From contig OW679203.1 in assembly GCA_940337035.1 (NCBI GenBank), positions 25,119,495 through 25,183,494 of the forward strand: a stretch of 64,000 nt of DNA, given 5' to 3'. Positions 1-10,680 of the stretch are shown piece after piece. This stretch comes from Agriotes lineatus. Lineage: Eukaryota > Arthropoda > Insecta > Coleoptera > Elateridae. Position 1 is the stretch's first letter, and each line of letters opens with the position of its first letter. The notes beneath the pieces were generated by a model. That model saw only the letters and a list, made by a program, of their open reading frames with translations. It was not told the DNA's origin and made no database searches. The translations under genes were made by a program, and so were the position numbers.

Positions 1-165
1 CGTCAGTTCACGGCGAAGCTCGCCTCTAAATATATTGGCCCTTTTTATGTCAATCGGAAGTTCTCCCGTTGGGTCTATGAGCTAAAAGATCCAGACGGGC
101 TTGTTCTGAAAGGTACTTGGCATGCGAAGGACTTGAAACCTTATGATGACTCCGCTGTGACGTAA
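1..165 (+). pseudogene. Ty3/gypsy Pol, C-terminal end of integrase (partial)
   Basis: Frame 1 is open from the window edge to a TAA at 163-165. The peptide contains KYIGPFYVNRK and KGTWHAKDLKP. These match, with substitutions, the C-terminal chromodomain-like end of the gypsy integrase encoded at 45032-46132 in this same window (KFIGPFYISRQ, KGTWHAKDLKP). This is therefore the 3' end of pol from a second, related gypsy element whose body lies to the left of the window. Whether that copy is intact cannot be judged from 55 codons. Confidence 0.85.
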
Positions 166-2250
166 TGGACCTCTCTCGTTATATTTAGGGTGGTTGGTTG
201 GGCATTTGTAGGGTAGGTCACTGTTAGGGAACATTGTCATCAAGTTCGTCCCTTTATTGCATCGTAGGACAGGTCACGGTAGGGGAGCGATTTCGTCTGA
301 CTTTCCCTCTTGTGCGGTCTCGGATAGTTCTATTGAGCACTTGGAGTAGTTCAGTCTGGGAAGTTTGTCAACTAGTTCTCCCACTTCCAGCACTGGAATA
401 TTTGTGGCTGACGTCTAGGTCGATTTTATGTTCGACTTTGGTATATTCTGGGGCGGCTGTAGAGTGTTTTCATGATAAAGCTCTTCAGAGCCGTGTTGTC
501 GACGAAAGTATTGAGTGTACTAATGTTCACGCTATTTCGCTTCAGTTGTTGGTTGATTGCTTGCGACCTCACGTCGAGAATTTGTCTGGCGCTGTTCGCG
601 GGTTGACCTCCTGTGAGAACGAATTGTGGAGCTGGGATTCGAATGTGTCGGTGGTGTGTAGTTCCGTGTCATAAATAATTTTAGTCGGTTAGTCCTTCAT
701 TCTTCGCCTTCGTATTTCCCGATCTGGTCGTTTCCTTTTATTCCTATAGCCTATGAATGTTAGTGCCCTTCAGAGTTTGAATTGGTCTCCTTGCGTGATG
801 TTGATGGTTCTTACTACGTTTCGTTTCAGTTCCCTGTGATCTGGTGTGCATGGGTCTTTTGGTGGTGAATTGGTCTTCGTTGCGAATGGGATGAAGATTG
901 CAGAGATTTCCTCCAGGCCGTTCGGGGCGCTGCAGGGTCTCTCAATCAGCATGCGTGTTGAGTTGCGTGATTGTTGTCTCTGCCTCTTTTCCCGGGGTTG
1001 CCTTCTCCCCTTTTTGTCAAAAGAAGAACCCTAATCGATGTTTTGGGGAAATTTTGGGATTTTTGTGGGTACGGGTTGTTGGATTTATTCGTGGGAAGGG
1101 TTATTGGTTTTCGGTCTAACAGTGTTTTAACTGTAGGGTTTTGCTTCCGCCTCGGGGTTTGGTTTGTTTGTTAGGAAGTTGTCAGGGGGGGTTGCTTGTG
1201 GGGGACGTGGTGGGGGTGTTGAGCGGTTCTGGTGGTTGGGACTTCTTGGCGACGGGTTGCCACGGGACTGTTCACCGGCGCAGCTTTACCATCCAGCAGC
1301 GACGAGCAGTCTCGATCCCTGTCGTGGAGGAGGTCCGGTTGCGGGTTCCGCTCGCGTTCGCGCCCGTCTCTCCGGGTATTGTTGTATTGTGGTGCGGGTT
1401 ATTAGGGTTTTTACGTGGGTGATGGTTGAGGCCTTTGGTGCCTTTCTTTTCATTTTTTTTTATGTGTAGTTGCTTCGAGCTAGTGACGGTTTCGCGATAG
1501 CCTTATCGAAAAATTTCGTTAGGTGTATCGCTTCACTCTGCTTTTTTTTGTAACTTCATGGGAAGCGCTCTCCGAATTGTAACTCTGTGGGTAGATTCAA
1601 ATTCCGCGCGCTCCTGAGTTAGGAACTTTTGTTCGCTGATAGGGACATGGTTCCGCTCCCCGATAAGTTTTTGTTTCTATGGCGTTTTTCCGGGTTACGA
1701 GCGTTATTCTTGGGCCTTAGCTGTTGGAAATTTGGTGCCGTTCGTAGCCGCTACCATCTTCGAAGTCGTTCAAGAGGTTAATTTAGTTATGTTTGGAAAA
1801 TAAACGCCCTCGGCGGATTCTCCTCTTGACGACGTAGTTTTGGGCGAATTACAATCGCCGCGTCTGTTTAGGCGGATTCTTTTTGATGGTAGTACCTCTT
1901 GCACGCCCATACGGGGTAAGTCCTTATCGGCATTCTAGTGCTTTGCTTAGGGTTCAATTCTGTTGTCAGCTTGACGTGCCGAGCTACAAGCCACGATCCG
2001 GAATTTGGCAGCTGAGGGATTCTTCCTCCGGCGACCTCGTTTAAGGCCGCCGTGGCTACTCAGGGCCCCATCGCTATGCTGGGCTATTAACCGCTGGTGT
2101 CGAAAAGCAGAGCTTCCGTGAATCTCATGAAAGCACACCTAACACTAGGGACACCCATCAAGCCCCCTTTGCGAGCCGTGTTGAGCCTATGAATTAAACT
2201 GCCCCAGGCCACGGATCTACTTTCAACTACCTGTACCAGCTAGGCGATAA
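166..2250 (+). other. Probable 3' untranslated region and LTR of the left-edge gypsy element
   Basis: No gene is recognised here. The stretch is visibly richer in G, C and T than the AT-rich DNA that begins near 2.25 kb. It follows directly on a gypsy pol stop codon. In the related element at 39.1-48.9 kb the pol stop is followed by about 1.07 kb of G/T-rich untranslated sequence and a 1.69-kb LTR, so a tail of about this size is expected. I could not find a clear polypurine tract or TG...CA boundaries, and the sequence does not obviously align with the other element's LTR. Short open frames such as 234-674 look like chance. Confidence 0.4.
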
Positions 2251-3091
2251 CTTGGACACTAGCCGAAAGTAAAGGCCCATGCCAATGTGTGTACGTCCAG
2301 GTATTTTTAGTGTGTAACTGTAAATTATTGAGAGGCTTTTCCTCCGATTGTATCCTGCATTTTCCATGAAAATTTAAGTATTACTTGCTGGAGACCCTAT
2401 TGGGTCATTTGTCGACTTCTCCGAGCCAAAGATTATAATTAAACTGTGATACTTGAGAACTATATGTAGTTTCCTTCAATGTTGCCGTATACCGTTCTTT
2501 TGCAGCTATAGTTCTTAGCCCATTGTAAGAGCTCAGTCTGCGAATCGTCTGATTAAGCATTTGAGATACCTGGTTGACTGTTTCTCTGGATTCGCTGGCG
2601 CCCTCCCGGTTTCCTTCATTTAAGTTACTGCACGCCGTCTTCGACTTGAGCTAGACGTGCCCTCCAGGTATCTGCTTTTGCTTATCTTAGTTGAGAAATA
2701 TAGCCAGCGAATTAACTTGTTAAAACAGCGTAACCAGATTTTCTAAGATGAGGAGCTGATTAAAAGTCTTGGAATCATTTGATTATGGATTTGGTATATG
2801 CAGTTTAGGAAAGGGTATTTTTTCTTAATTGAACGGATAGCCTCTGACACTACAATTTTGGTCTCAACTTCCATTAAGAGAAAGAAGAAGTTTTACATAG
2901 ATATATTTTTATCTGCTCTGTACTTGCCAAGGTTCAAAAATGCAAATTTTTTAACAATAACACGTTTCCTAAGACCCCACTCGGCCTAAGGGTCTCGAGG
3001 GCTCAACTTTCGTCTCGTGACTTATTTGTAATAAAACAACTTGTACTGCAAATAACTATAATTTATAACAAATGTTTAAAGTGCATTCCCT
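2251..3091. other. Unassigned AT-rich sequence
   Basis: Nothing recognisable: no conserved protein motif in any frame and no tandem repeat. It ends where the 0.3-kb passenger segment shared with 12815-13109 begins. Confidence 0.4.
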
Positions 3092-3360
3092 TACTTTGCT
3101 CAGGCAAATCAAGTCTACGGAAGATATTTATTCTAACTCTACGCAACGTTTCTGGAGTAACTGAACAACATCGGAATTCTTCCTCGTAATTTACTTTTAT
3201 TTACAGTAGGCTACCGGTAAACATAATTTTTTACTTTTTCCCAAAAGAAAGATTTCCTTTGCTTAGGTGAAGAGTAACTGCTGTATTTCCGTTAGTTGCC
3301 GTTCAAGTTCTTACATGAGTCTTTTGAAATGCTTTTCTTTCTCGCAGATGTGTTCCAGCC

Positions 3361-3500
3361 GGTGTCAGGACAAAAAACCCCTGGACAAAAAACCCCGGAT
3401 ATAAAACCCCCGGACAAAAAATCCCCGGACAAAAAACCCCCAGGACAAAAAACCCCCCGGACAAAAAACCCCCGGACAAAAAACCCCCGGACAGAAAACC
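3361..3500 (+). repeat. Left minisatellite TIR, GGACAAAAAACCCC units
   Basis: About nine degenerate 14-16 bp units of GGACAAAAAACCCC(C) run in direct orientation. Some units vary (GGATATAAAACCCC, GGACAGAAAACCCC). The array is the inverted counterpart of 4951-5066. Open frames across it rich in Lys, Pro and Gly are artefacts of the repeat. Confidence 0.9.
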
Positions 3501-4034
3501 CCCACAAAACAGAATCTAGGATAAAAAAGCCGTCGAAAAAGCGTTATCGTTAAATAATATTTAAAGTAAAATTTGGCGGCATTTGGGATTGTTATAAGGG
3601 CTAGAATATGGAAATTTCCAATATCTAATTTTAAACAGAAGGGAGAACAATCCTTAATTGTAGTTTTAAAAATAAACCATCTGGATTAGTATATTATGGC
3701 TAAGAACTCGAATAATCCGTGTTTCACCACTTGTAGCAATAACATTTTTGGGAAGCGGTAGCCGTTACCTACTTTAAGCTGTATTTAGGTTTTTCCAGTA
3801 ATATTCATATAATAATCCTAAAATTTGCTAGTAAGCAGAACGCATGCTTGTACTATGTACTAATCTTAAGTCTCCTTACCCGATTCTTAAAATTAAAACA
3901 TGTTTTCTTTGCCATAAGTAACCATTTCAAGTTGTCCTTATCTTTGTATTCAAAAAGATAACTTAAGGTAAATTGAGTAACGGGGTTGATGATTAAGACA
4001 AGAATGCAATTAACAACCATTTACGTAGTAGATA

Positions 4035-4145
4035 ATAGTAATTTATTATACAAAACGATAAAGTTAAATTTTATCTACGAGTGAATCGTTTAACGTCGAG
4101 ACGAAGTCGAGACGTTAATGATTCAAGAGTCGATAACTTACATTA
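4035..4145. repeat. Small palindromic insert inside the Foldback-like element
   Basis: Around the core GTCGAGACGAAGTCGAGAC the flanks are complementary (GAATCGTTTAACGTC against GACGTTAATGATTC). One side carries TTTTATCTACGA, a motif found near the ends of several other MITEs in the window. Boundaries are approximate. Confidence 0.5.
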
Positions 4146-4160
4146 AAAATAATTAATTAA

Positions 4161-4948
4161 TTTTGTGCGGGGTTTCTTGTAAACTATTTAAATGCTATTA
4201 GTAATAACATTAGATTGTAAAGTTTGTATTAGTATTATAAAGCAAATTGAATAAAGTGATTATGTATTGACAAAAATAACTATTTTTTGGATTCCTTACA
4301 TTATAAATAATTAATTAATTTTGTGCGGGTTTTTTTTGTGAACTATTTAAATGCTATTAGTAATAGCATTAAATTGTAAAGTTTGTATGAGTACTATAAA
4401 GCAAATTGAATAAAGTTATTAAGCATTGACAAAAATAACTATTTTTTGGATTACTTACATTTAAATAATTAATAAATTTTGTGCGGGGTTTTTTGTAAAT
4501 TATTTAAATGCTATTAGTAATAACATTAGATTGTAAAGTTTGTATTAGTATTATAAAGTAAATTGAATAAAGTGATTAAACATTGACAAAAATAACTATT
4601 TTTTGGATTACTTACATTAAAAATAATTAATAAATTTTGTGCGGGGTTTTTGTAAACTATTTAAATGCTATTAGTAATAACATTAGATTGTAAAGTTTGT
4701 ATTAGTATTATAAAGTAAATTGAATAAAGTGATTAAACATTGACAAAAATAACTATTTTTTGGATTACTTACATTATAAATAATTAATAAATTTTGTGCG
4801 TGGTTTTTGTAAACTATTTAAATGCTATTAGTAATAACATTAGATTGTAAAGTTTGTATTAGTATTATAAAGCAAATTGAATAAAGTAATGAAACATTGA
4901 CAAAAATAACTATTTTTTGGATTACGTACATTATAAATAATTAATTAA
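4161..4948 (+). repeat. Five tandem 157-158 bp repeats
   Basis: The motif TTTTGTGCGG recurs at 4161, 4319, 4477, 4635, 4792 and 4949, giving spacings of 158, 158, 158, 157 and 157 bp. Each unit carries ATTTAAATGCTATTAGTAAT and TTGACAAAAATAACTATTTT. Each begins with GCGGGGTTTTTTGT, which is one half-unit of the adjoining TIR minisatellite. The sixth occurrence runs straight into the right TIR array. Confidence 0.9.
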
Positions 4949-4950
4949 TT

Positions 4951-5066
4951 TTGTGCGGGGTTTTTTGTCCGGGGGTTTTTTGTCCGGCGGTTTTTTGTCC
5001 GGGGGTTTTCTGTCCGGGGGTTTTATGTCCGGGGTTTTTTGTCCAGGGGTTTTTTGTCCTAGACCC
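4951..5066 (+). repeat. Right minisatellite TIR, GGGGTTTTTTGTCC units
   Basis: About seven units of GGGGTTTTTTGTCCGG run here, the reverse complement of the left array, and end CCTAGACCC at the 9-bp target duplication. Single-base variants (TTTTCTGTCC, TTTTATGTCC) distinguish units. Confidence 0.9.
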
Positions 5067-5669
5067 GTTCCAGCCGTCAGTAAACATTAAGGACAGGGTA
5101 TACCCTAAAACCAGAGACCTAAAAAGTGGCTCTATATCTTATAATTTAATTTATTTTCTGATTTCCTTTGGTAGTTACGATTAGAATTAAGTTTTTTAAC
5201 AAATTTGAAAAGAAAAATTTGTCTTCAACTGATAGGAACAAAAATAGATGTTTTGTGATTATTTGCATAAATAATAATTTATTTGATTTGAAATTTTAAA
5301 GGTTGATGTTATGAACTTCCATACGCTGTATGAAACAGTATGGTGTTTGTATAATCAATTTAAATGTAGTTATAAGCAAAAAATTGACCTATTTGATAAA
5401 ATTTTCTGAAATAACCGAAATTAAGATGAGATTGCGCCGTCCAAACCATTTGAAATTTTGTCATACCCTTCCTCGCGTGACGTTGTGTCATTTGGTACAA
5501 GCCGCATCAATGAAATAATTACACAATATGTTAAAATCTCAAAAATATATTGCCATTTTTAATAATTCACAATACACAAGATGGCTGCAGACCCACCGCT
5601 ACTACTAATGACCGGCTTTAGATGCACGAGATAAAGCAACGCAAATGGTACTGGATAAAGGCGCAGGTA

Positions 5670-7855
5670 TAGTTGGAGCAAAGATATTTCGGACGCCTCA
5701 GGCTACTACTTAAAGTTTAATGAGCATGGCAGGTGGGATTATGTTGTACACACGACAATCCCTTTGTAATAGTTCACAAGCAAATCCATATCCTTAAAAT
5801 CGAAATGCGGCTACGGAAACGCAATGTTTGTTAGTGTTTAAAAACTTATTATTTTTATTTAACAACATTGTTAATAAAAAAAGATACAATCAAGAAAGAC
5901 AAAAAATTATAGAAAATATGTATATGCAACAAATAACTACAGTTTATTGATTGATATATACAAAAAACAACAATTATGAGTACAATATATAAATTAATTT
6001 TCGTTATCGCTTTCACATGGCCAATCGTCACTATCGCTGTCTCTTAAATTAATAATTAATTCTGGAATATCAATAAATTTAAAAAATTGGTCTGCAATGC
6101 CAATCACATGCCGAACACAGTTTTTCCAGCTATTTACATGAATTTTATTAACTTCTTCTTTAATTATTTCTATCATTTTCTCACTAAACTTGGGGCATTG
6201 GTTACGTTTTCGAATGTGTGTTTTTAATTCTGCCCATATCATTTCTATAGGATTCATACAACAATGATATGGTGGCAATCTTAAAACTCTATGGCCTAGT
6301 TCTGTAGCTATGGTGTCTACTACATATTTTTTAGAGAACTTCTTAATGGACAACACTTCCAGTAATTGATTCTTATTGTAAGTTTCTTGAAAATACATGT
6401 TGTTCTTGTAAAGAAAATCTGTAATTTCTGCTTTAGTAGAATTACTATTTGGCACTTTTTCAGCAAGCCTTGAGTGATAACTGGCGTTGTCCATAACGAT
6501 CACACTATTAGGTGGCAAATTTGGTAACAGCTTATTTGAAAACCACGACTCAAACACATCTGAATTCATGTCTTCATGGTAGTCCAATCGACAGTCTCTT
6601 ATATTTTTCGCAGATAATAGGAGACCATCGTTCACCCATCCCATCTCAGAGCCTACATGTAAAATTATAATACGTTTTCCTCTTGAAGGTGGAATGTCTA
6701 ATTGGCATTTCCGAGAATTATCTGTCCATCCTTTTTGAACCACATCATGTGTGTCATACCAAGTTTCATCCAAGTAAAATATCGGTCTCTGTTCTTCCCG
6801 AAACTTTTTTATCTGTTGTAAGTATTCGCATCGCCATTTTCTAATCCGCGGAGATTCCATTATTTGTTGTCTTTTATCTATCTTCTTATAGCGAAATCCC
6901 ATATTTTTTAGCGATGTCCTTAATGTCGTCATTGAACAATTTATACCCATGTCACCAATGATCGTATCATGAATAGTTTTAATTGTTGGCACCACATTAG
7001 TTTTATACGTGTCATATACTACGCCGCGTATTCCATGTTCATTAGGCTTTGTTAATATTTTGTGACACCCATAATCAGAACGCCGTTTACGTGGCAGCGC
7101 TTGATTTTTCGCAATTTGAAAAACCGTACTTTTTGGCACTTTAGTTAAAAACGCAGTTCTTCTCACAACATTGCTTTCTCCTTCAGAAATTAGTGCGTTG
7201 TATACATTCAAGACTATGTTTTTCGAATCGTCGGATAAAAAATGCATTGATCGCTGGCTTGGTCTCTCTCCCGCATCATCAACTTCTTCTAACTCATCAC
7301 ATGGAGCAGCGACTTCTTCAACTTCATCCTCAATTTCATTAGTATCCCATGGTCTCCACATATTCCACAAAATACAACACAACACAAATACTAGATGATA
7401 ATTAACGTGCGTCAAAGTATAACAGCAACGTTATTATTAAATTTGGGAAGTAAAGACAAGTCAAGTGATTTATATAATTTATCTTTCATTCTAATTACTG
7501 GAAGGGATATAGTTGTAAATACATACTTTAATGCCAATATGACGCGACGAAACATTAAATGTCGATTTCTCTTATCTAGGAATGTCATTTGAGCAAAAAT
7601 AATTTATTCCTCAATCAGGGCATAATCGCATAATGTGTTTATTTACCTAGTAAAATTAATTTTGTCATTCAATATTATTAGATAATTAAATATAAATTAA
7701 GTAGAAACTTCACTACAAAACGAAATAAATACCACCTTGGAAATATTCCCACCTTTGCGTATACCTGGCACGACTTAAGCGGACTAACAATAGTAAACTC
7801 ATTTGCGGTTTAACTTTTAAAGCTCGCTCTGTCCGAAGTATCTTTGCGTCTACTA
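5670..7855 (-). mobile_element. Tc1/mariner-superfamily transposon, DD(81)E type (Sailor-like)
   Basis: The 2186-bp element is flanked by TA at 5668-5669 and 7856-7857. The TIRs begin TAGTTGGAGCAAAGATATTT (left) and TAGTAGACGCAAAGATACTT (right, inverted). The matching right arm reads straight through at 33591-33600 (TTTACCTGCG, one TA), which is an empty site. It encodes one long transposase gene with no visible disruption. The TA duplication, TIR style and catalytic motifs place it in IS630/Tc1/mariner. The wide second-Asp-to-Glu spacing resembles the group published as DD82E/Sailor, a family assignment made from memory. Confidence 0.88.
5994..7415 (-). CDS. Tc1/mariner-like DDE transposase, 473 aa
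   Basis: This is the cut-and-paste transposase of the element at 5670-7855 and would act in the nucleus on the element's TIRs. An acidic N-terminal segment (residues 25-50) precedes a helix-turn-helix DNA-binding region at about 60-200. The catalytic core follows: FYLDETWYD (D216), VIVMDNASYH (D309) and NPIEMIWAELK (E391). Eighty-one residues separate D309 and E391, against 34-41 in most Tc1/mariner enzymes. The extra stretch (about 320-375) is Lys/Asn-rich with a predicted LLEVLSIKKFSKKYVVDTIA helix. The first 18 residues are hydrophobic and may not be translated; Met19 (about 7361) is an alternative start. No stop or frameshift is visible, so the copy may still be active or recently so. Confidence 0.9.
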   Translation of the reverse strand: MTHVNYHLVFVLCCILWNMWRPWDTNEIEDEVEEVAAPCDELEEVDDAGERPSQRSMHFLSDDSKNIVLNVYNALISEGESNVVRRTAFLTKVPKSTVFQIAKNQALPRKRRSDYGCHKILTKPNEHGIRGVVYDTYKTNVVPTIKTIHDTIIGDMGINCSMTTLRTSLKNMGFRYKKIDKRQQIMESPRIRKWRCEYLQQIKKFREEQRPIFYLDETWYDTHDVVQKGWTDNSRKCQLDIPPSRGKRIIILHVGSEMGWVNDGLLLSAKNIRDCRLDYHEDMNSDVFESWFSNKLLPNLPPNSVIVMDNASYHSRLAEKVPNSNSTKAEITDFLYKNNMYFQETYNKNQLLEVLSIKKFSKKYVVDTIATELGHRVLRLPPYHCCMNPIEMIWAELKTHIRKRNQCPKFSEKMIEIIKEEVNKIHVNSWKNCVRHVIGIADQFFKFIDIPELIINLRDSDSDDWPCESDNEN

Positions 7856-8849
7856 TAAACGCATTTGCCCTGCGGCGTTATTACTCCTGTTGAGAATTCA
7901 GCAATTTTAAATTTTGAGTTGCAGTTTGGTCTACGGCTGAGGCTACGGCATAAAAAAGAATGCATCAATTAAAACAGCGGTCGGGAGATTAATATACACA
8001 ATGGGCCATAAATAACTGTACAGATTTTGTAGCATCTTATATTAGTAAGTCAAATTTTTAAATGATGATTATACCATCGAAAATCTCAATCTTTATAGAT
8101 GGAAAGGAAGCACTTTTACTCCCAAAGATATAGTAGTTGTGTATGGTTAAATGAAAGCATACAATAAATGTTTTTGCAACTTTAGAAAATACAACAATAA
8201 TAAAAAAAATCTAAATAATTATTAAATATGCTATTTAAAAATGTGAGTTAATCGTCTTGCCCATTGAGCAATCGCATAAGATATTCTCCTGTAAGGCAGC
8301 TGATTCCAAAACTCAATTATTATTTTCTTCAACACCTCATTTAATCAAGAACAAAAATTAAAATGATGGATACGAAGTGACGTTTACCAAGCAACCAAAC
8401 AAATGAAGCAAAATTAATTGCCTCAAAATTTTGTTAGAGATTTAATTTCACATTAAAGCGACGCGATGAGACGTTATTAAAAACTTCCGTTTTCGCATGG
8501 CTCTCGTTAAAGTGAAATAAAATCGATTTAAACCGTTGTATTATTGCAAATAAAATTATTTCAGTCTTTACTTGCATTGGCTGATTATAATCGGAAATAC
8601 AATCATTTATATTTTGTACAGCTTTTTTTTTCACTATGCATATTTAGTAACTAAAATTTCTGTTAGCTAGACAAATCATCTTGAGATTTGTCCATTAATA
8701 AATAATTAATGTTTTCGTTTCTTCTTTTGTATTAAAGTAGATAATTATTTTTGACGATAGGCTACTGCTGTGAAAGTCATAAAACAATTTTTTAAATACA
8801 GTTTTACACAAATTCTATAAATGTTCTATTAAGTACTTTAAAAACGTCA

Positions 8850-9316
8850 TTAAAACCAAGAATAGACAAAATATGAACTACAAATTGATATTTCACCTCC
8901 TTTAATGGCAGTTTTTCTTTCTAAAAAACCTGTTTCAACTAAATTATTGATATTCGAAGTGCGAGCAATTATTGTTCTTATTAACGAACTGAAATGCTGA
9001 ATATCTGATTTAATTATATTTCTAGCAGCGTAATCGTAATTTTTATCTTTTACCAATTTATATAAGTTGGAAGTAAATGCCCTCGTAGCATAATTAGCAC
9101 ATTCTAATTTTATTATTTAACGACCGTAGGAGACGTTTTCTATTATTCGGGTATAAACACTGAAATATCCGGCACTTATTAAATATTTATACCTAATTCC
9201 ATAGGCATTTACGATTTCATTGAATCCTTCGACAATAATTGCCTGCTCCATGGCAGTTGAAGAACCTGTGTAATTTTTGTAACATTTATGTGGTCCTCTA
9301 TCTGTAGCACATGCGT
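8850..9316 (-). pseudogene. C-terminal third of a Mutator/Kolobok-like transposase (left-arm copy)
   Basis: The reverse strand matches the right-arm gene at 31733-32201 almost base for base, including KDKNYDYAARNIIKSDIQ and LVETGFLERKTAIKGG. An extra stop lies near 9118, where the right-arm copy reads through. The 5' part of the gene is absent because the arm is broken at 9735 by MITEs. It is an inactive remnant. Confidence 0.75.
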
Positions 9317-9820
9317 AGCAATAGTAGATTATGTTATTAGGAGTAAAAGTGATACTTTATGTGGCGAAGCTGAAGTTTATTTAGCCGAACGTTAGTGAGG
9401 CAAATAATTCAGCTAAGCCACATAAAGTCATCTTTACTCCGAATAACATATACTATTTTATCCGCAAACGTATTCAGATAAATTAAAAATTGATAAAGGG
9501 TAACACTAATTATATATTAGCAAGTAGGTAAATGCATAAAATAATCTAATACCTAATACAATTTTTCCGTGGTTACGATGTAAACATTTCGCTGAAATGT
9601 TTAAGTTTTGTATTTTGTGTGATTAGGCACATAAAGTACGGAAAAGTTGCTATTTTATCTGCTTAATCCGATAAAGTGACACTTTTACCTTGTCAATAAA
9701 GACACATAAGTTGTCACTTTTGTGACGTTTGCGGATAATAGTATATTATACATCAAGGTAGCGAAGCGCAGCATTATAACCTGAGCGCTACCGTTACCGT
9801 GGTGTATATACTATTTTTTG
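9311..9820. repeat. Chain of three abutting MITEs (left)
   Basis: Three short inverted-repeat units lie end to end. The first, about 9311-9460, has arms ATTAGGAGTAAAAGTGATAC and CATCTTTACTCCGAATAAC around a GTGGCGAAGC core. The second, about 9456-9735, has arms TTTTATCCGCAAACGT and ACGTTTGCGGATAA. The third, about 9736-9820, has arms TATACATCAAGGTAGCG and CGTGGTGTATATA. Neighbouring units share ATACTATT/AATAGTAT at their junctions. The first two recur at 31307-31727 in inverse order. None encodes a protein. Confidence 0.75.
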
Positions 9821-10061
9821 CACTACCAAACGGCTTAATACCTAAATTCCCAACAAATTTCGAAAATATTTTAACTGTCAACCTGACAATACAGCTCTTT
9901 AAAACGTCAAAATTAAAATAGTCATATTTGGTAACTTAGCAATTTATTAGTTACCACGGTAAAAATTGTTTATTTTACTTTCTCTCCCTTGGTGGAGAAA
10001 ATCAACTTCACGACCTAAAAATAGGCCAATAACGATGCGTTCTGAGGCTAGTAGTGCAAAA
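9736..10061 (-). repeat. Uninterrupted copy of the LINE target repeat (empty site)
   Basis: In reverse complement this reads from the MITE end through the pre-insertion sequence of the RTE LINE. AACCTGACAAT at 9880-9890 is present once and uninterrupted. In the right-hand copy the same 11 bp are duplicated at 14335-14345 and 28737-28747 around the LINE. Bases 9809-9890 also recur at 10189-10268. Confidence 0.75.
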
Positions 10062-10268
10062 TAGTATATTATACATCAAGGTAGCGAAGCGCAGTATTAT
10101 AACCTGAGCGCATATTAGATACTGAGCGCGCAGCGCGAAGTATCTAAAGTGCGTAGGTTATAAGACGATTCGCTACCGTGGTGTATATACTATTTTTTGC
10201 ACTACCAAACGGCTTAATACCTAAATTAACAACAAATTTCGAAAATATTTTAACTGTTAACCTGACAA

Positions 10269-10680
10269 TCCAAAGGCCAAAAGGCCTCCCCCTTTTTCTG
10301 TCACCAGCGCCTGTCTTGTGCCTTGTCCATCCAGTTTTTCCCAGCCATCTCTTCTATCTCGTCGATCCATCTCGTCTTGGGACGCCCTCTTCTTCTTTTT
10401 ACCAACGTGGGATACCATTTGGTAACTCTTTTAGTCCATCGGTTTTCTAGTCTGGCCAGGTGTCCCGCCCACTTCCATTTAAGAGTTTTACAACTTTTTT
10501 CCACATCGCGAGTTTTTAAGCGTTTTTTTATTTCAGTTAGCCTTACCCGGTCCTTTAATGATATTTTTAAAATGGATCGTAACATTTTGTTTTGAGTGAT
10601 CACGAGTTTATTAAGTGAGCTTTTTGTTGTTGCCCACACCTGCGCACCATATGTTAGAGTAGGAACAATGCATGAAGAGT
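10269..10680 (-). pseudogene. RTE-type LINE, 3' end of ORF2 (left duplicate)
   Basis: The reverse strand encodes the C-terminal region of an RTE-type reverse transcriptase, including VWATTKSSLNKLVITQNKML, AGHLARLENRW, KRRRGRPKTRWIDEI and DKAQDRRW, ending at a TGA near 10301. The 3' terminus contains GGCCTTTTGGCC and has no poly-A tail. It lies head to head with the LINE's own 5' part at 10681, the product of a 5' inversion. Bases 10480-10482 are the uninterrupted TAA that in the other copy received the Harbinger insertion. Confidence 0.85.

Larger units (their letters stand above)
3361..5066. mobile_element. Foldback-like element with minisatellite TIRs and 9-bp target duplication
   Basis: The element is flanked by GTTCCAGCC at 3352-3360 and 5067-5075, a perfect 9-bp duplication. 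The empty site is seen once, at 13079-13087. Both ends are inverted and begin GG(T/G)GTC followed by runs of GGACAAAAAACCCC. Long repeat-built TIRs and 9-bp duplications are the hallmarks of Drosophila-type Foldback elements, which are linked to the MULE superfamily. No transposase is encoded, so it is non-autonomous. The interior holds unassigned AT-rich DNA (3540-4030), a small palindromic insert near 4035-4145, and five direct repeats of 157-158 bp. Confidence 0.85.
3092..5090 (+). repeat. Passenger segment copy A, split by the Foldback-like insertion
   Basis: Bases 3092-3360 plus 5067-5090 reproduce, with very few differences, the central 0.3 kb of the foldback MITE at 12571-13353. The copy is split at GTTCCAGCC by the element at 3361-5066, while the copy at 12815-13109 is uninterrupted and acts as the empty site. 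It contains a polypyrimidine-AG run (CTTTCTCGCAG, about 3340) that resembles a splice acceptor, so it could be a captured gene fragment, but I see no convincing coding frame. Its right end abuts the TTAA that borders the 29-kb composite. Confidence 0.7.
5091..9735 (+). repeat. Left long inverted arm of the composite
   Basis: Corresponds in reverse complement to 31307-34171. 5091-5669 pairs with 34171-33594, and 7858-9735 pairs with the rest. It is interrupted by the Tc1/mariner-like element at 5670-7855. The small MITEs near 9311-9735 occupy the same positions as those at 31307-31727, so the arms were copied after those MITEs had inserted. Apart from the pseudogene tail at 8850-9316 there is no gene. 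Confidence 0.8.

Noticed and set aside
3296..3553. Open frame rich in Gly-Gln-Lys-Thr-Pro repeats
   Set aside because: Translation of the TIR minisatellite; the opposite strand is open too, and the array is inverted-repeated at the other end.
4161..4948. CRISPR-like regular repeats
   Set aside because: Units are 157-158 bp and contiguous without short unique spacers, and the context is eukaryotic.
7171..7592. Two small plus-strand genes next to the transposase
   Set aside because: The first is antisense to the acidic start of the transposase; the second has no motif and lies in the element's untranslated end.
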